From: Ignavibacteriales bacterium
Lineage (GTDB): Bacteria > Bacteroidota > Ignavibacteria > Ignavibacteriales > Melioribacteraceae
Assembly: GCA_016177735.1 (NCBI GenBank)
Contig: JACOUS010000013.1
Coordinates: 1-64,000, forward strand
Direction: 5' to 3'
DNA: 64,000 nucleotides
The notes under the pieces are model-generated. The model had not been told where the DNA came from. It ran no database searches and worked only from the letters and a program-made list of their open reading frames with translations. The position numbers and the translations under genes were made by a program. Shown here piece by piece: positions 43,318 to 52,128 of this stretch (position 1 is the first letter of the stretch; every line of letters starts with the position of its first letter).

Positions 43318-44736
43318 TCAGCCCTCGTAAATTTGCAGTATGCTTTTGAAATTTCTGAACGAAATCACTTTCGACAAAATCAAAAATAAAATAAAGAGAA
43401 CGGTGAAGATGAATCCGTTCAACAACCCAAAATATTTCTGACTGTCGAAAACTGCTGCAAGAATATAAGAAATTAATCCGCTCATGAAAACTTTTGCGAG
43501 AAGCGGAAAATGAATAACGCCGGTGTACTTCCGGTAGTAATAGAACACACCGCCAAACACAACCGCTTCGCTGCAAATTGTTGCAGCAGCCGCACCGGTT
43601 GATTTGTATGCCGGTATCAAAATGAAATTTAATACAACATTGATGACCGCACCGAGTGCAATTGCAGTTAAATATTGGCGGTTTCGATTCCACGCGAGCA
43701 ACGGATTGCCGTAAGTCATGTTGATAAAAACCAGCACTGTGTTTATAAAAAGTAATTTCAATAATAGAACTGAAGAAAAATATTCTCCGCCAAAAATTAA
43801 ATGAATTATTGTCTCAGCATTTAGCAAACCGAAAAAGCAAATGAAAAATCCGGCAATAAACATTAGCTTCGAATAAGTGCCGAGGAGTTGAGACAGTTTT
43901 TCAAAGTCATTGGAAAAACGGGACATCTGCGGAAAGAAAGCGTTTAATATAATTGATGCCGGAATTATCACAATGTAAAAAATCTTATACGCCGCCGAAT
44001 AGTAACCGAGGTCGGATTGCGAACTCATAAAACCAAGCATCACTTGATCCAGGTTGTAATAAATCCCAATCAAAAAATATGAGAGACCAATTGGAGAGGA
44101 ATTGCGAACAGTTTCATAAAAAAAAATTTTATCTATTCTCAGACTGAGTTTGTACTTACTTTTATAAAATTGCGCAAGCAAAATTACGGCGTTGAGAAAA
44201 CTTGAGAAAACAACAATCCAGACGGCAGTAAGCAAATCGTGCGATAAGTGAACGAAGAAAATTATACCGAGAAGATTAGCAAGCGCGGAAACTATTTGTG
44301 CAATTGAAATCGGTAAAGTTTTTTCGATCCCTTTATAAAACCAGTTTATCAGCAATGCGTTTGTGAAAAGTGAGAGTCCATAAATAGAGACAGCCGTTTT
44401 TACGAGTGAGGGAATCTTAACAAAATAGATTACTGTGATCAGAAAAAAATATCCGGCAACAGCAAGTAGTAAACGAAGAGAAATAAGTTTGGAAACATAT
44501 TCAGACGGGTCGCAGCGGCTTTGTGCAATTTCCCGCGTGCCGGTCGTATCAAATCCGAAGTTAACAACCAATAAAAAATATGAAGCAAACGAAAAGGCGA
44601 AGTTGATGATGCCGAAACCATCGGGCAAAATAATTCTTGCAAGCAGAGCAAACGAAACAAAATTTAACATTCTGCCGATCAGTTCAGAAACAGAGAGAGA
44701 TAAAATATTTTTGAAAATAATTTTGTACGATATCAA
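43318..44736 (-). CDS. Polysaccharide flippase (MATE/Wzx-like)
   Basis: The roughly 472-residue protein has about 12-14 membrane helices and typical Wzx/RfbX features such as SELIGRMLNFVSFALLARIIL near the start, GIINFAFSFASYF, and repeated hydrophobic blocks with Gly and Tyr. It should flip lipid-linked oligosaccharides made by the neighbouring transferases to the periplasmic side. The open frame continues far upstream into the M23 gene, but that part is shadow. TTG at 44736, 17 bases after the M23 stop, is the best start codon near the first helix; an ATT is an alternative. No ATG occurs there. Confidence 0.8.
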   Translation of the reverse strand: MISYKIIFKNILSLSVSELIGRMLNFVSFALLARIILPDGFGIINFAFSFASYFLLVVNFGFDTTGTREIAQSRCDPSEYVSKLISLRLLLAVAGYFFLITVIYFVKIPSLVKTAVSIYGLSLFTNALLINWFYKGIEKTLPISIAQIVSALANLLGIIFFVHLSHDLLTAVWIVVFSSFLNAVILLAQFYKSKYKLSLRIDKIFFYETVRNSSPIGLSYFLIGIYYNLDQVMLGFMSSQSDLGYYSAAYKIFYIVIIPASIILNAFFPQMSRFSNDFEKLSQLLGTYSKLMFIAGFFICFFGLLNAETIIHLIFGGEYFSSVLLLKLLFINTVLVFINMTYGNPLLAWNRNRQYLTAIALGAVINVVLNFILIPAYKSTGAAAATICSEAVVFGGVFYYYRKYTGVIHFPLLAKVFMSGLISYILAAVFDSQKYFGLLNGFIFTVLFILFLILSKVISFRNFKSILQIYEG

Positions 44737-44752
44737 ATCGATAATCGAAATA

Positions 44753-45958
44753 TTATTTTTTTGCGAGCCACAATTCCGGATTTTGATAATTTCTTTCGTT
44801 CCAAATTTCGAAGTGGAGAATGTTTCCTTCCAAACTTTCGTTAACTCTGCCGATAGATTTTCCGCCCGAGATTTTTTCGCCCTCTTTAACGGTAATTTCG
44901 GAAACGTGTCCGTACACAGTACGGAATTCATCGCGGTGTGTAATGATAACAATACTTCCGTAGCCGGGTACCCAGTCGATTGCAGAAACGATTCCCTCTG
45001 CAACGGCGCGCACTTGCTCATTTTTATCGGCTTGAATATCGATACCGTAATTCAATGTAACGGTATTGAGCCGAACATTTTTATTCTCCCCGAATTTGCG
45101 AACAACTTTGCCGCGGTTAACGGGCCAGCCAAGATTCCCTTTTAGAAGCGAAAAGTTTTCGAGATTTGCATAATTATACGAAGGAACAGATTTTCTTTCA
45201 CCCGGTTTTTTCTCAAGTAATTTGGCTCTCCGCTCGCGTTCTTCATCAACGAGCCGTGCAATTATATTTTTGATTTCTATTTCAGCGCGTCTCTTCGATT
45301 CTATTTCCGCTGTAATCATTTTCTGATCTTTGCGCAAATCGGAAAGAAGATCCTTGCTTTCATTTTCCCTTTCAGAAAGATTTTTCTGCTCAACGTATTT
45401 TTGTCCTACAAGCAATTCTTTTTCCGAAAGTTCTACGCTGAATCTTGTACGCAGATTGTTCAATTCAATTTTTGCCGAAACAAGCTGTGAAATAGTTTTT
45501 TTGTTCTGTGCGGAAATAAATTGAAGGTACTGATAACGTTTCAATGTTTTGTTGAACGAATCCGTGTTGAGTAAAAATCTAAGCACTGATAAACCTCTGT
45601 TTTTATAAACCCAGACAACATACTTCGCATATTTTTCTTTTAAGAGAGCGATACTGTCTTCCACCCCCGTCATTTCGTTTTCTGTCTGCTGGATTTGTTC
45701 TTCTTTATTTTTTTCTTCTGCAAGCAGATCATTTATAAGTTTGTTGAGCAAAAGTTTCTGACGGTTAATGTTTTCAAGCGTGCGGAGAGATTCTTTCTCT
45801 TTCGTTGTTTTATTTTTTAATTCCGATTGGAGCCGGAAAATTTCTTTTTTGATAGTGCTTAACTGCTGATTCTTTAATTGGAGACTGTCTTTGGATTGTG
45901 CAAAAAGCGCAGCACACAGAAATGAAATAGATGCTATGTGTAAAAACTTTTTTACCAT
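44753..45958 (-). CDS. EnvC-like murein hydrolase activator with M23 domain
   Basis: The 401-residue protein has a signal peptide (ending FAQ), long coiled coils (about residues 20-255, rich in K, E and L) and a C-terminal LytM/M23 fold. The zinc motif is partly degraded: the region TVTLNYGIDIQADKNEQV has no HxxxD-type first His, while VIITHRDEFRTVYGHVSEI and HFEIWNERNYQNP are present. This matches EnvC-type activators, which lost catalysis and switch on amidases at the septum. It overlaps the DUF4292 gene by seven bases. Confidence 0.88.
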   Translation of the reverse strand: MVKKFLHIASISFLCAALFAQSKDSLQLKNQQLSTIKKEIFRLQSELKNKTTKEKESLRTLENINRQKLLLNKLINDLLAEEKNKEEQIQQTENEMTGVEDSIALLKEKYAKYVVWVYKNRGLSVLRFLLNTDSFNKTLKRYQYLQFISAQNKKTISQLVSAKIELNNLRTRFSVELSEKELLVGQKYVEQKNLSERENESKDLLSDLRKDQKMITAEIESKRRAEIEIKNIIARLVDEERERRAKLLEKKPGERKSVPSYNYANLENFSLLKGNLGWPVNRGKVVRKFGENKNVRLNTVTLNYGIDIQADKNEQVRAVAEGIVSAIDWVPGYGSIVIITHRDEFRTVYGHVSEITVKEGEKISGGKSIGRVNESLEGNILHFEIWNERNYQNPELWLAKK

Positions 45959-46740
45959 TCTATGATATTTACATCATTTGGCAATTCCAGTTTGAAGCTG
46001 ATATCGTTCTTGTTCACCTCGATATTCCGGTATTCAACTTTTAATCTCTGCTTGTTGGCAAAATCTTCAATGTTAATTTCAAGCGGAACCAAAACATCAT
46101 CAATAGATTTGAAACGGGAATACTTTCCTTCAAAAAGTCTTGTGCCGTTAAATTTTTGTACAACACCTTCCGTGATTGCAAGGTCTTTGCTTCTAACATT
46201 ATAAATATTGATTACGGAATTGATCGAATCGGCGTAAATCAATCTGTAATAATCTTCTGTTGCTTCGTATTTGTCGGGTTCTTTCCTTAGTTTGTCTGTT
46301 AGATTTACAGAGCCGCCAAGAATATCGACAAGATCGTTCAAAGACATATCAACTTTTAAAACTTGTTTCATCACACCGCTTTTGTTGCTTCCACGGTATA
46401 GATTGTTGTTGATTATATCGTAGAATTTAAAATCTTTAGAAGTAACAAGCGCTTGTGCCAAATCTATGTTGAAAGGTCCGTAGAAAGAAATCTTCAACGA
46501 GTCCGGCTTTTTAATCACTACTTCAAAATTACTTTTTGCATTAAGACTGTTCGAGTTGATCGAGATTGAACCGGTCGCGCGAAAAGTTTTGACCTTTCTT
46601 CTGTTTGCTTCAAGTTTTTTGACAAGTCTGTCAACAGACATCACTCTTTCCGTTTCAACCGGTTTTGAAGGAGAACACGCACTGATTAAAATTATGCCAA
46701 ACAGAAAAGCAAGCGGTATAAGAACAAATTTATTTTTCAA
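45952..46740 (-). CDS. DUF4292 lipoprotein
   Basis: The 262-residue protein begins with a lipoprotein signal (lipobox ISAC, Cys22) and continues as a beta-rich LolA/LolB-like fold: VKTFRATGSISINSNSLNA, KPDSLKISFYGPFNIDLAQA and later repeats. Such folds often carry lipids or lipoproteins, so a role in outer-membrane lipid traffic is possible. The start is TTG at 46740, overlapping the TGA of the TPR gene (TTGA); no ATG precedes the lipobox. The gene order TPR - DUF4292 - M23 is widely kept in Bacteroidota. Confidence 0.8.
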   Translation of the reverse strand: MKNKFVLIPLAFLFGIILISACSPSKPVETERVMSVDRLVKKLEANRRKVKTFRATGSISINSNSLNAKSNFEVVIKKPDSLKISFYGPFNIDLAQALVTSKDFKFYDIINNNLYRGSNKSGVMKQVLKVDMSLNDLVDILGGSVNLTDKLRKEPDKYEATEDYYRLIYADSINSVINIYNVRSKDLAITEGVVQKFNGTRLFEGKYSRFKSIDDVLVPLEINIEDFANKQRLKVEYRNIEVNKNDISFKLELPNDVNIIEW

Positions 46741-48539
46741 AGTTCACCCTTCGCAATTTTGGTTTTCAATTTTTCGTTATCAAGATCGTTTGCCAGAGCT
46801 TTTTCCCAGTGCCTCATTGCTTTTTCTTTATCGCCGAGTTTGAAATAAATATCACCGAGATGCTCTGCTAACGTTGCGTTTTTATCTTCGAGCAAAAGAG
46901 CTTTTTCAATATATTCTTTTGCCTTTTTATAATCACCAAGCTGATAAAAAATCCAACCGTAAGTATCGAGGTACGAAGCACTGTTCGGTTCTTGTTCAAC
47001 CGCTTTCTTAGACATTCTGAGTGCATCTTCGAGACGTTCCCGGCGCTCAGCAAGCGAGTAAGCATAATTGTTTAGTATCAATGCGTTTGATGAATCAAGT
47101 TTCATCGCTTCGCCGTACAACGAATCGGACATTTTAAAATTCTCTTTCGAATCGTAGATCAACGCCGTCATCCCGATTGTCTGCACATCATTTGGATTTA
47201 TTGCAAGCGCCTGATTTAAATACTTCAACGCTTCGTCGTATTCTTCCAATTGATTGAGAGTGAAACCGAGAGCAGTTAATGCAGTTAAATCCGATGGATT
47301 AACTCTCTGCGCTTTCTGCAAATAAATTTTTGCAGAGGCGTGGTCATTTTCCTGGGAAAGAGACAAACCGTAAATAAGATTTATTGCAAAATCATTCGGA
47401 AATTTTTCAACGGCTTTGCTCATTAGCTGAACAGCTTCGCTATATTTTCTTTTGTCGAAAAGCAACCCGCCGAGCCTAATCCAAATTTGTGCATTCCATT
47501 CCGCAGCTTCGGCGGCTTTGGTAAAATATTTTACTGCGCTTGAATCATTTTTCAATCTCAATTCAATTTCGCCGAGATACGCATTCACTTGCCAATCGAG
47601 AGAATCCTTGTTGAGTTCGTTAAAAATTTCTTTTGCATAGATCAAATTCGTTGAATCTTTTTCCGAAGCAGATAAAAAGATTCCGCCAATCTGCATTTTA
47701 TTTTCAAATCCGATTTCCTCACGCGCCAAAAGCTTTTTGTATTCTTCAAAAGCCTTTTTGTACTCATCTTTGCTAATCCACGCTTTGGCTTTCATTTCGA
47801 TCAGTTCAATATCGCCCGGAAAACTTGTTAATGCTTCGTCAATAAGTTTCAGCGCCCTATCGCCGCTGTTGGTTTTCAAATATGATTCAATCAACACTTT
47901 CTGCAAACGCAAATCGGACGGATTCAATTTCAAAAGTTCTTCGACAGTATTGATTGTTTCGTTCACATTTCCGAGCCTCTCGTTTACATCGATCAGCCGA
48001 ATCAGTACATTCCATTCGGGACCGATTAAATCAATTACTTTTTTATAAAGAGAAATCGAATATAAAGGTTTGCTCTTTTCGTTCAGCAGAGCCAATTGAA
48101 AATATGAAGTGGCATCTGTCGAATCGAGTTTTATTATTTTTTCGTACACTGCTGCTGAAGAATCTTCGAGCCTCGATGCATTATAAACCGAAGCCAGCAG
48201 ATAGAGATACTCTTTATTCTGCGGTTCCGATTGAGTTGCTTTTTGCGCACAATCGAGCGCCGGAGAGAGTTTGTTAATCAAATAATAATTTTTTGCAAGT
48301 GCATAGTAGATACCGGGCTGAGGATCGAGACTCAATGCTTCTTGATAATTAGCAATCGCTTCGGGAATTTCTCCTTTCGCTTCAAACACAGAACCTTTGA
48401 TAAATTTATCTTGTGCTACTTTGCGTGCATCCAAAACAATTCCGGTATCCTCCGGCTTCGTTTCTTCCTCCTTCACAACATTAGAAGAACATGCCGCAGC
48501 TATCAATGCAATAGCAGCTATGTATAATAAGTGTTTCAT
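46737..48539 (-). CDS. TPR-repeat lipoprotein
   Basis: The 600-residue protein has a lipobox (IAAAC, Cys17) and more than ten tetratricopeptide repeats, for example AIANYQEALSLDPQPGIYYA and ALKYLNQALAINPNDVQTIG. It is expected at the inner face of the outer membrane as a protein-protein interaction platform. It is the first gene of the minus-strand run that leads through DUF4292, M23 and flippase to the sugar genes. The exact partner is unknown. Confidence 0.9.
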   Translation of the reverse strand: MKHLLYIAAIALIAAACSSNVVKEEETKPEDTGIVLDARKVAQDKFIKGSVFEAKGEIPEAIANYQEALSLDPQPGIYYALAKNYYLINKLSPALDCAQKATQSEPQNKEYLYLLASVYNASRLEDSSAAVYEKIIKLDSTDATSYFQLALLNEKSKPLYSISLYKKVIDLIGPEWNVLIRLIDVNERLGNVNETINTVEELLKLNPSDLRLQKVLIESYLKTNSGDRALKLIDEALTSFPGDIELIEMKAKAWISKDEYKKAFEEYKKLLAREEIGFENKMQIGGIFLSASEKDSTNLIYAKEIFNELNKDSLDWQVNAYLGEIELRLKNDSSAVKYFTKAAEAAEWNAQIWIRLGGLLFDKRKYSEAVQLMSKAVEKFPNDFAINLIYGLSLSQENDHASAKIYLQKAQRVNPSDLTALTALGFTLNQLEEYDEALKYLNQALAINPNDVQTIGMTALIYDSKENFKMSDSLYGEAMKLDSSNALILNNYAYSLAERRERLEDALRMSKKAVEQEPNSASYLDTYGWIFYQLGDYKKAKEYIEKALLLEDKNATLAEHLGDIYFKLGDKEKAMRHWEKALANDLDNEKLKTKIAKGEL

Positions 48540-48648
48540 AAAATCCTATAGTTTGTATCAAAAAATACTCTAACACGGTTTTATTAACAAGGCTAAAGAT
48601 TGAACCGTCTGATTGTATTCCCTATCTTTGCAAAAATTTTTTGAGGCT

Positions 48649-49548
48649 ATGCACAAATACGATCTTGCAATTTCTTACGTCTGGCAATTCGATAAAAAAT
48701 TTGTCGAGCTGATTGAAAAACGATTTCAAAAAGCCGGCTTAAAAACTTATGTGATCGAAAAATTCAATTTATACGAAACAGCCGGATTGCTGAGAACGAA
48801 ACGGTTATCTTTCAAAGCTTACCTTGACCGTGCTTCCGATGAAGATCACAACTTTGACTCGATTACAAAAATTTTGAAGCGCCGGAAATGCCATCTCATA
48901 AATCCTCATGATAAAATCCGTAAAGTGACCGACAAAGCTTACATGCACAAAAAGCTTGAGAAGAAAAATTTAAGACTTCCCAAAACATTCATTCTTCCGC
49001 CGTATGATTGCGATGATGAAATTAATCTCAGCGGAACCGAGCTCGAACAACTCGGCAAACAATTTGTAGTCAAACCATCTATTTTTTCCGGCGGCGGAGA
49101 AGGCGTTGTAAAGAATGCATCATCTGTCGAACAAATTCAGGAAGCGCGGATGCAGAGCCACACCGAAAAATATCTTATCCAGGAAAAAATATTACCGCGT
49201 ACTCTCGACGGCAAACGAGCGTGGTTCAGAATTTTTTGGGCGTTCGACAAAGTTATTCCGTGCTGGTGGAACGACCATACACATATTTATCAGCGGCTGA
49301 CAAAAGAACAAATTAAAAAATATCACTTACTTCAACTTATTAGAATTACTTCACGGCTTGCGCGTTTAACATTTCTCGATTACTTCTCCACAGAAATTGC
49401 ATTAACAAAAAAACACAAATTCATTCTGATCGATTACATCAACGATCAATGCGACATGAGATTGAAATCAAATCACACTAACGGCGTGCCGGATAGAGTT
49501 GTTATTGAATTTATCGATGCGATGCAAAAGAAAATCATTTCGCTTTAA
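48649..49548 (+). CDS. ATP-grasp-like protein
   Basis: The 299-residue protein shows ATP-grasp features: DKAYMHKKLEKKNLRLPKTF (linker before the ATP site), KQFVVKPSIFSGGGEGVVKN (nucleotide-binding Lys and glycine loop), KYLIQEKILPR, and near the end FILIDYINDQCDMRLKS, in which Asp and Asn may bind Mg2+. ATP-grasp enzymes form amide or thioester links through acyl phosphates. No signal peptide is present. Start at 48649 with GAGG four bases upstream; another ATG at 48613 lacks a site. It stands alone among envelope genes. Substrate unknown. Confidence 0.68.
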   Translation: MHKYDLAISYVWQFDKKFVELIEKRFQKAGLKTYVIEKFNLYETAGLLRTKRLSFKAYLDRASDEDHNFDSITKILKRRKCHLINPHDKIRKVTDKAYMHKKLEKKNLRLPKTFILPPYDCDDEINLSGTELEQLGKQFVVKPSIFSGGGEGVVKNASSVEQIQEARMQSHTEKYLIQEKILPRTLDGKRAWFRIFWAFDKVIPCWWNDHTHIYQRLTKEQIKKYHLLQLIRITSRLARLTFLDYFSTEIALTKKHKFILIDYINDQCDMRLKSNHTNGVPDRVVIEFIDAMQKKIISL

Positions 49549-49577
49549 TTGCCACGAGCTAAAGCTCGCGGCAATTA
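49546..49577. terminator. Palindromic hairpin between convergent genes
   Basis: TAATTGCCACGAGCT (49546-49560) pairs with AGCTCGCGGCAATTA (49563-49577) with a single mismatch and a two-base loop. The stop codon of the ATP-grasp gene forms the base of the stem. It probably ends transcription from both sides, although T-runs are weak. The sequence also looks like a dispersed palindromic repeat. Confidence 0.6.
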
Positions 49578-49611
49578 TAAAATATCTTAATATAAATTTT
49601 GTTTTACCTAG

Positions 49612-50580
49612 TTAGAAATTAATATCTTCTTCCACAGTTTCAATAATGTTTAGATAACTTTGGTAACGCCCGCTGTTGATTATTTTTTTTTCTACGGCAT
49701 CAATTACCGCACAGCCCGGCTCGTGATGGTGTGTGCACGTATTAAATTTGCATCCGCCGATAAAATCGGAAAACTCTTTGAAATAATGACCGACATCTTC
49801 TTTGCGGATTCCGTACGGATCGATTTCTCGAATCCCCGGTGTATCGATTACAAAAGTTTTGTCGTCAACTTTTTTCATTAACGATGTAACGGTTGTATGC
49901 TTCCCTTTCGAAGTAGCTTTGCTTATCACTCCGGTTTTCAGACTTAATCCAGGATACATCAAATTCAGCAAAGATGATTTGCCGACACCGGATGTACCCC
50001 AAAATAAATTAATGCTGCCGGCAAGCAATTTTTTCAGTTTATCAATTCCAATATTTTGAGGAACACACGTTTCAATAACTTTGTAACCAATTGCACGATA
50101 CAATTCCGACCATTCGGTACATTGTTTACCGCTGTCAAGATCAATTTTATTAATAACAATAATAGAATTTATGTGAGAACATTCTGCGGCAACAATAAAG
50201 CGGTCAATCGTACGGTTGTTAAATTTCGGCTGTTGACAGCTCGATACAATAATTAAATTATCAACGTTGGCGGCAACAATCTGTTCCAATCTTTCACCGC
50301 GAGTACTTGCACCTTTAATTCGCGGCGCTTTCCGCGAGATATAGTTCCTTCTTTCATTAATTTTTGTGATTACTCCCGTTCCATCTTTGTTGAGATTAAA
50401 TTCAACTTTATCGCCAACAGTTGCAACATCAACGGCATAAAGTTTTTCAAATTTCAGTTCATATTCTTTTTTGAATTTGCCGCGCAGCGAACATCTAATT
50501 TCTTCGCCGTTATTATTGAATATGTAATAATCTTTACTCTCTATTTTGAATACTATACCTTGGATATCACCACCGGTTTG
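49612..50580 (-). CDS. rsgA: Ribosome small-subunit GTPase RsgA; N-terminal start unclear
   Basis: The circularly permuted GTPase that helps mature the 30S subunit. The clear part carries the G4 motif INKID near the start, G1 FWGTSGVGKSSLLN, G3 DTPGIRE and the C-terminal zinc motif C-x4-C-x-HxxxxGC (CKFNTCTHHHEPGC). The OB-fold expected before it is encoded in the same frame up to 50580 (GIVFKIESKDYYIFNNNGE, then a KFKKEYELKFEKL-type region), but no ATG, GTG or TTG occurs in that stretch; the first is TTG at 50289, which would remove the OB domain. A TAA lies at 50581-50583. A rare ATC/ATA start or a single-base deletion is likely. The coordinates give the whole open frame. Confidence 0.85.
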   Translation of the reverse strand, partial: QTGGDIQGIVFKIESKDYYIFNNNGEEIRCSLRGKFKKEYELKFEKLYAVDVATVGDKVEFNLNKDGTGVITKINERRNYISRKAPRIKGASTRGERLEQIVAANVDNLIIVSSCQQPKFNNRTIDRFIVAAECSHINSIIVINKIDLDSGKQCTEWSELYRAIGYKVIETCVPQNIGIDKLKKLLAGSINLFWGTSGVGKSSLLNLMYPGLSLKTGVISKATSKGKHTTVTSLMKKVDDKTFVIDTPGIREIDPYGIRKEDVGHYFKEFSDFIGGCKFNTCTHHHEPGCAVIDAVEKKIINSGRYQSYLNIIETVEEDINF

Positions 50581-50583
50581 TTA

Positions 50584-50611
50584 TAAAAAAAGCACCTTAA
50601 GATAAGGTGCT
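50584..50611 (-). terminator. Rho-independent terminator of the FadL-like gene
   Basis: AGCACCTTA (50591-50599) and TAAGGTGCT (50603-50611) form a perfect 9-bp stem with a three-base loop. On the minus strand seven T residues (50584-50590) follow. It ends the transcript of the outer-membrane transporter gene and lies immediately before rsgA. Confidence 0.92.
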
Positions 50612-50644
50612 TTGGGAGTGTTGTCAATTAAGGAGAGTGGTGTG

Positions 50645-52096
50645 CTAAAAATTATATTTGACGCCGAACATCAAATTATTTTTTGTAATATCCTGATACG
50701 TGCGCGATTCGCCGCTGCCGTAGTTATCACCGAAATCTTTCCACCAGCCGTACGAATAAGCAAAGTTGAACACAAGTCCTTTACCGCTGCCGATACCAAC
50801 GCCGGCAGTCACAATTTTTTTATCGTATTCGGAAGAATCATCTTTAAATGGTGAAGGCAATAACATGAAACCGCCGCGTAGTGCAATTGATGTGTTCGGA
50901 ATTATATATTCCGCACCGGCATGAAGATTGTAAACTGCCCGCATCAAATCATTGATAGCTCTGTTGTTGCTTACTCTCGTGCTTACTTCGAGTCCGTCGG
51001 TAAATTCCATTTGTGTGTAATCGATAAAATTGATATCCGCGCTCACCAAATAATTTTCATCATGAAAAGAACCGCCAACGGTCAATTCATACGGCGTTGT
51101 AATATCATATTCAATCCGGTCTTCGATTGGCGGATCTAAAACAAAGCTTATTCCGGTGCCGAAATCACTGTATGCATCAACAAAATAAGTTTCTTTGATC
51201 GTATAACTTTTAGGAAGTTTAACTGTGAACCCGAGATTAATATTCTTATCCATCTTTGCGAGCAAACCGAGTGTTGCATTCCAGCCGGAAACATCCCAAT
51301 CAATTATATCGTTGATATAAAATGTCTCAAAATCTGCTGTTGCCGGTTCTTCCGGATCGAGCAATAAATCGGCGCCGTAATTATCATATATATCGGTTTC
51401 TGTGTATTCTCTGTTTCTCTTAAAATCTCCGCTAAGAATATTTAACGTTGCACCAACAAAAATATTTTCTTCAATTTCCATTGCGCCGGAAAAAGACCAG
51501 CTATTCAACCCGCCTTCTTGATAAATATTTCCGCTTTGGTTCAACTTGCCGTTTATACGAGTTTCATCGCCAAGATAAGAGTTACTTGCATCGTAAACGG
51601 GATAACTCAGACCAAGTTCATAAGCAATATCATCGTTGTAATAAGCAAGGTCTTGTATCATCGAATTGTTGTTGTTATTGTAACCGTTGAATGTCATTGT
51701 TCTGTTGAAATCTTTGATGCGGTTGTATCCAAATCCAATAACAAAACTTCCGCGATTAGTTGGAAAAGGAAAAGCAAAACCGAATTGATTGAACCGCGCG
51801 GATGTGCGGTTATCATCTTCGGTGTTATTAAAAAAGTTGGTGCGATTGTTAAAAGAATTGTGCTGAAGACTGCCGGAAAATTCCGCTTTCTTAATTAATG
51901 CAAATCCAGCCGGATTAAATAACGAAGCCGAGAAATCATTACTTACAGCAGTGTACGCGTTGCCCATCGATAACGAACGTGCACTCGTGAAAATTTCAGG
52001 TTCGGATAATCTTAATGCATCATTATAATTTTGAGCGAAAAGATTCAATGTGATAAAAAATAAAACTGTCGACAAAAAAATTTTTTTACTATTCAT
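50645..52096 (-). CDS. OmpP1/FadL-family outer-membrane transporter
   Basis: The 483-residue protein has a signal peptide (MNSKKIFLSTVLFFITLNLFAQ region) and the FadL/OmpP1 start ARSLSMGNAYTAVSNDFSASLFNPAGFALI with its NPAG motif. It continues as a long-chain-fatty-acid-type beta-barrel and ends in an aromatic strand (LMFGVKYNF). Members bring hydrophobic compounds across the outer membrane. The start at 52096 has a strong GGAGG seven bases upstream. A terminator follows. Whether it imports fatty acids or aromatic compounds is unknown. Confidence 0.88.
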   Translation of the reverse strand: MNSKKIFLSTVLFFITLNLFAQNYNDALRLSEPEIFTSARSLSMGNAYTAVSNDFSASLFNPAGFALIKKAEFSGSLQHNSFNNRTNFFNNTEDDNRTSARFNQFGFAFPFPTNRGSFVIGFGYNRIKDFNRTMTFNGYNNNNNSMIQDLAYYNDDIAYELGLSYPVYDASNSYLGDETRINGKLNQSGNIYQEGGLNSWSFSGAMEIEENIFVGATLNILSGDFKRNREYTETDIYDNYGADLLLDPEEPATADFETFYINDIIDWDVSGWNATLGLLAKMDKNINLGFTVKLPKSYTIKETYFVDAYSDFGTGISFVLDPPIEDRIEYDITTPYELTVGGSFHDENYLVSADINFIDYTQMEFTDGLEVSTRVSNNRAINDLMRAVYNLHAGAEYIIPNTSIALRGGFMLLPSPFKDDSSEYDKKIVTAGVGIGSGKGLVFNFAYSYGWWKDFGDNYGSGESRTYQDITKNNLMFGVKYNF

Positions 52097-52128
52097 AATT
52101 CCTCCACACACTAAATTTCAATTAAGAA

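Noticed and set aside
43304-43693. 129-codon open frame overlapping the flippase gene
   Set aside because: It is an alternate frame of a clear membrane protein gene.
44737-45021. N-terminal extension of the flippase frame to 45021
   Set aside because: This part lies inside the M23 gene, has no membrane or family features and would duplicate coding in a second frame.
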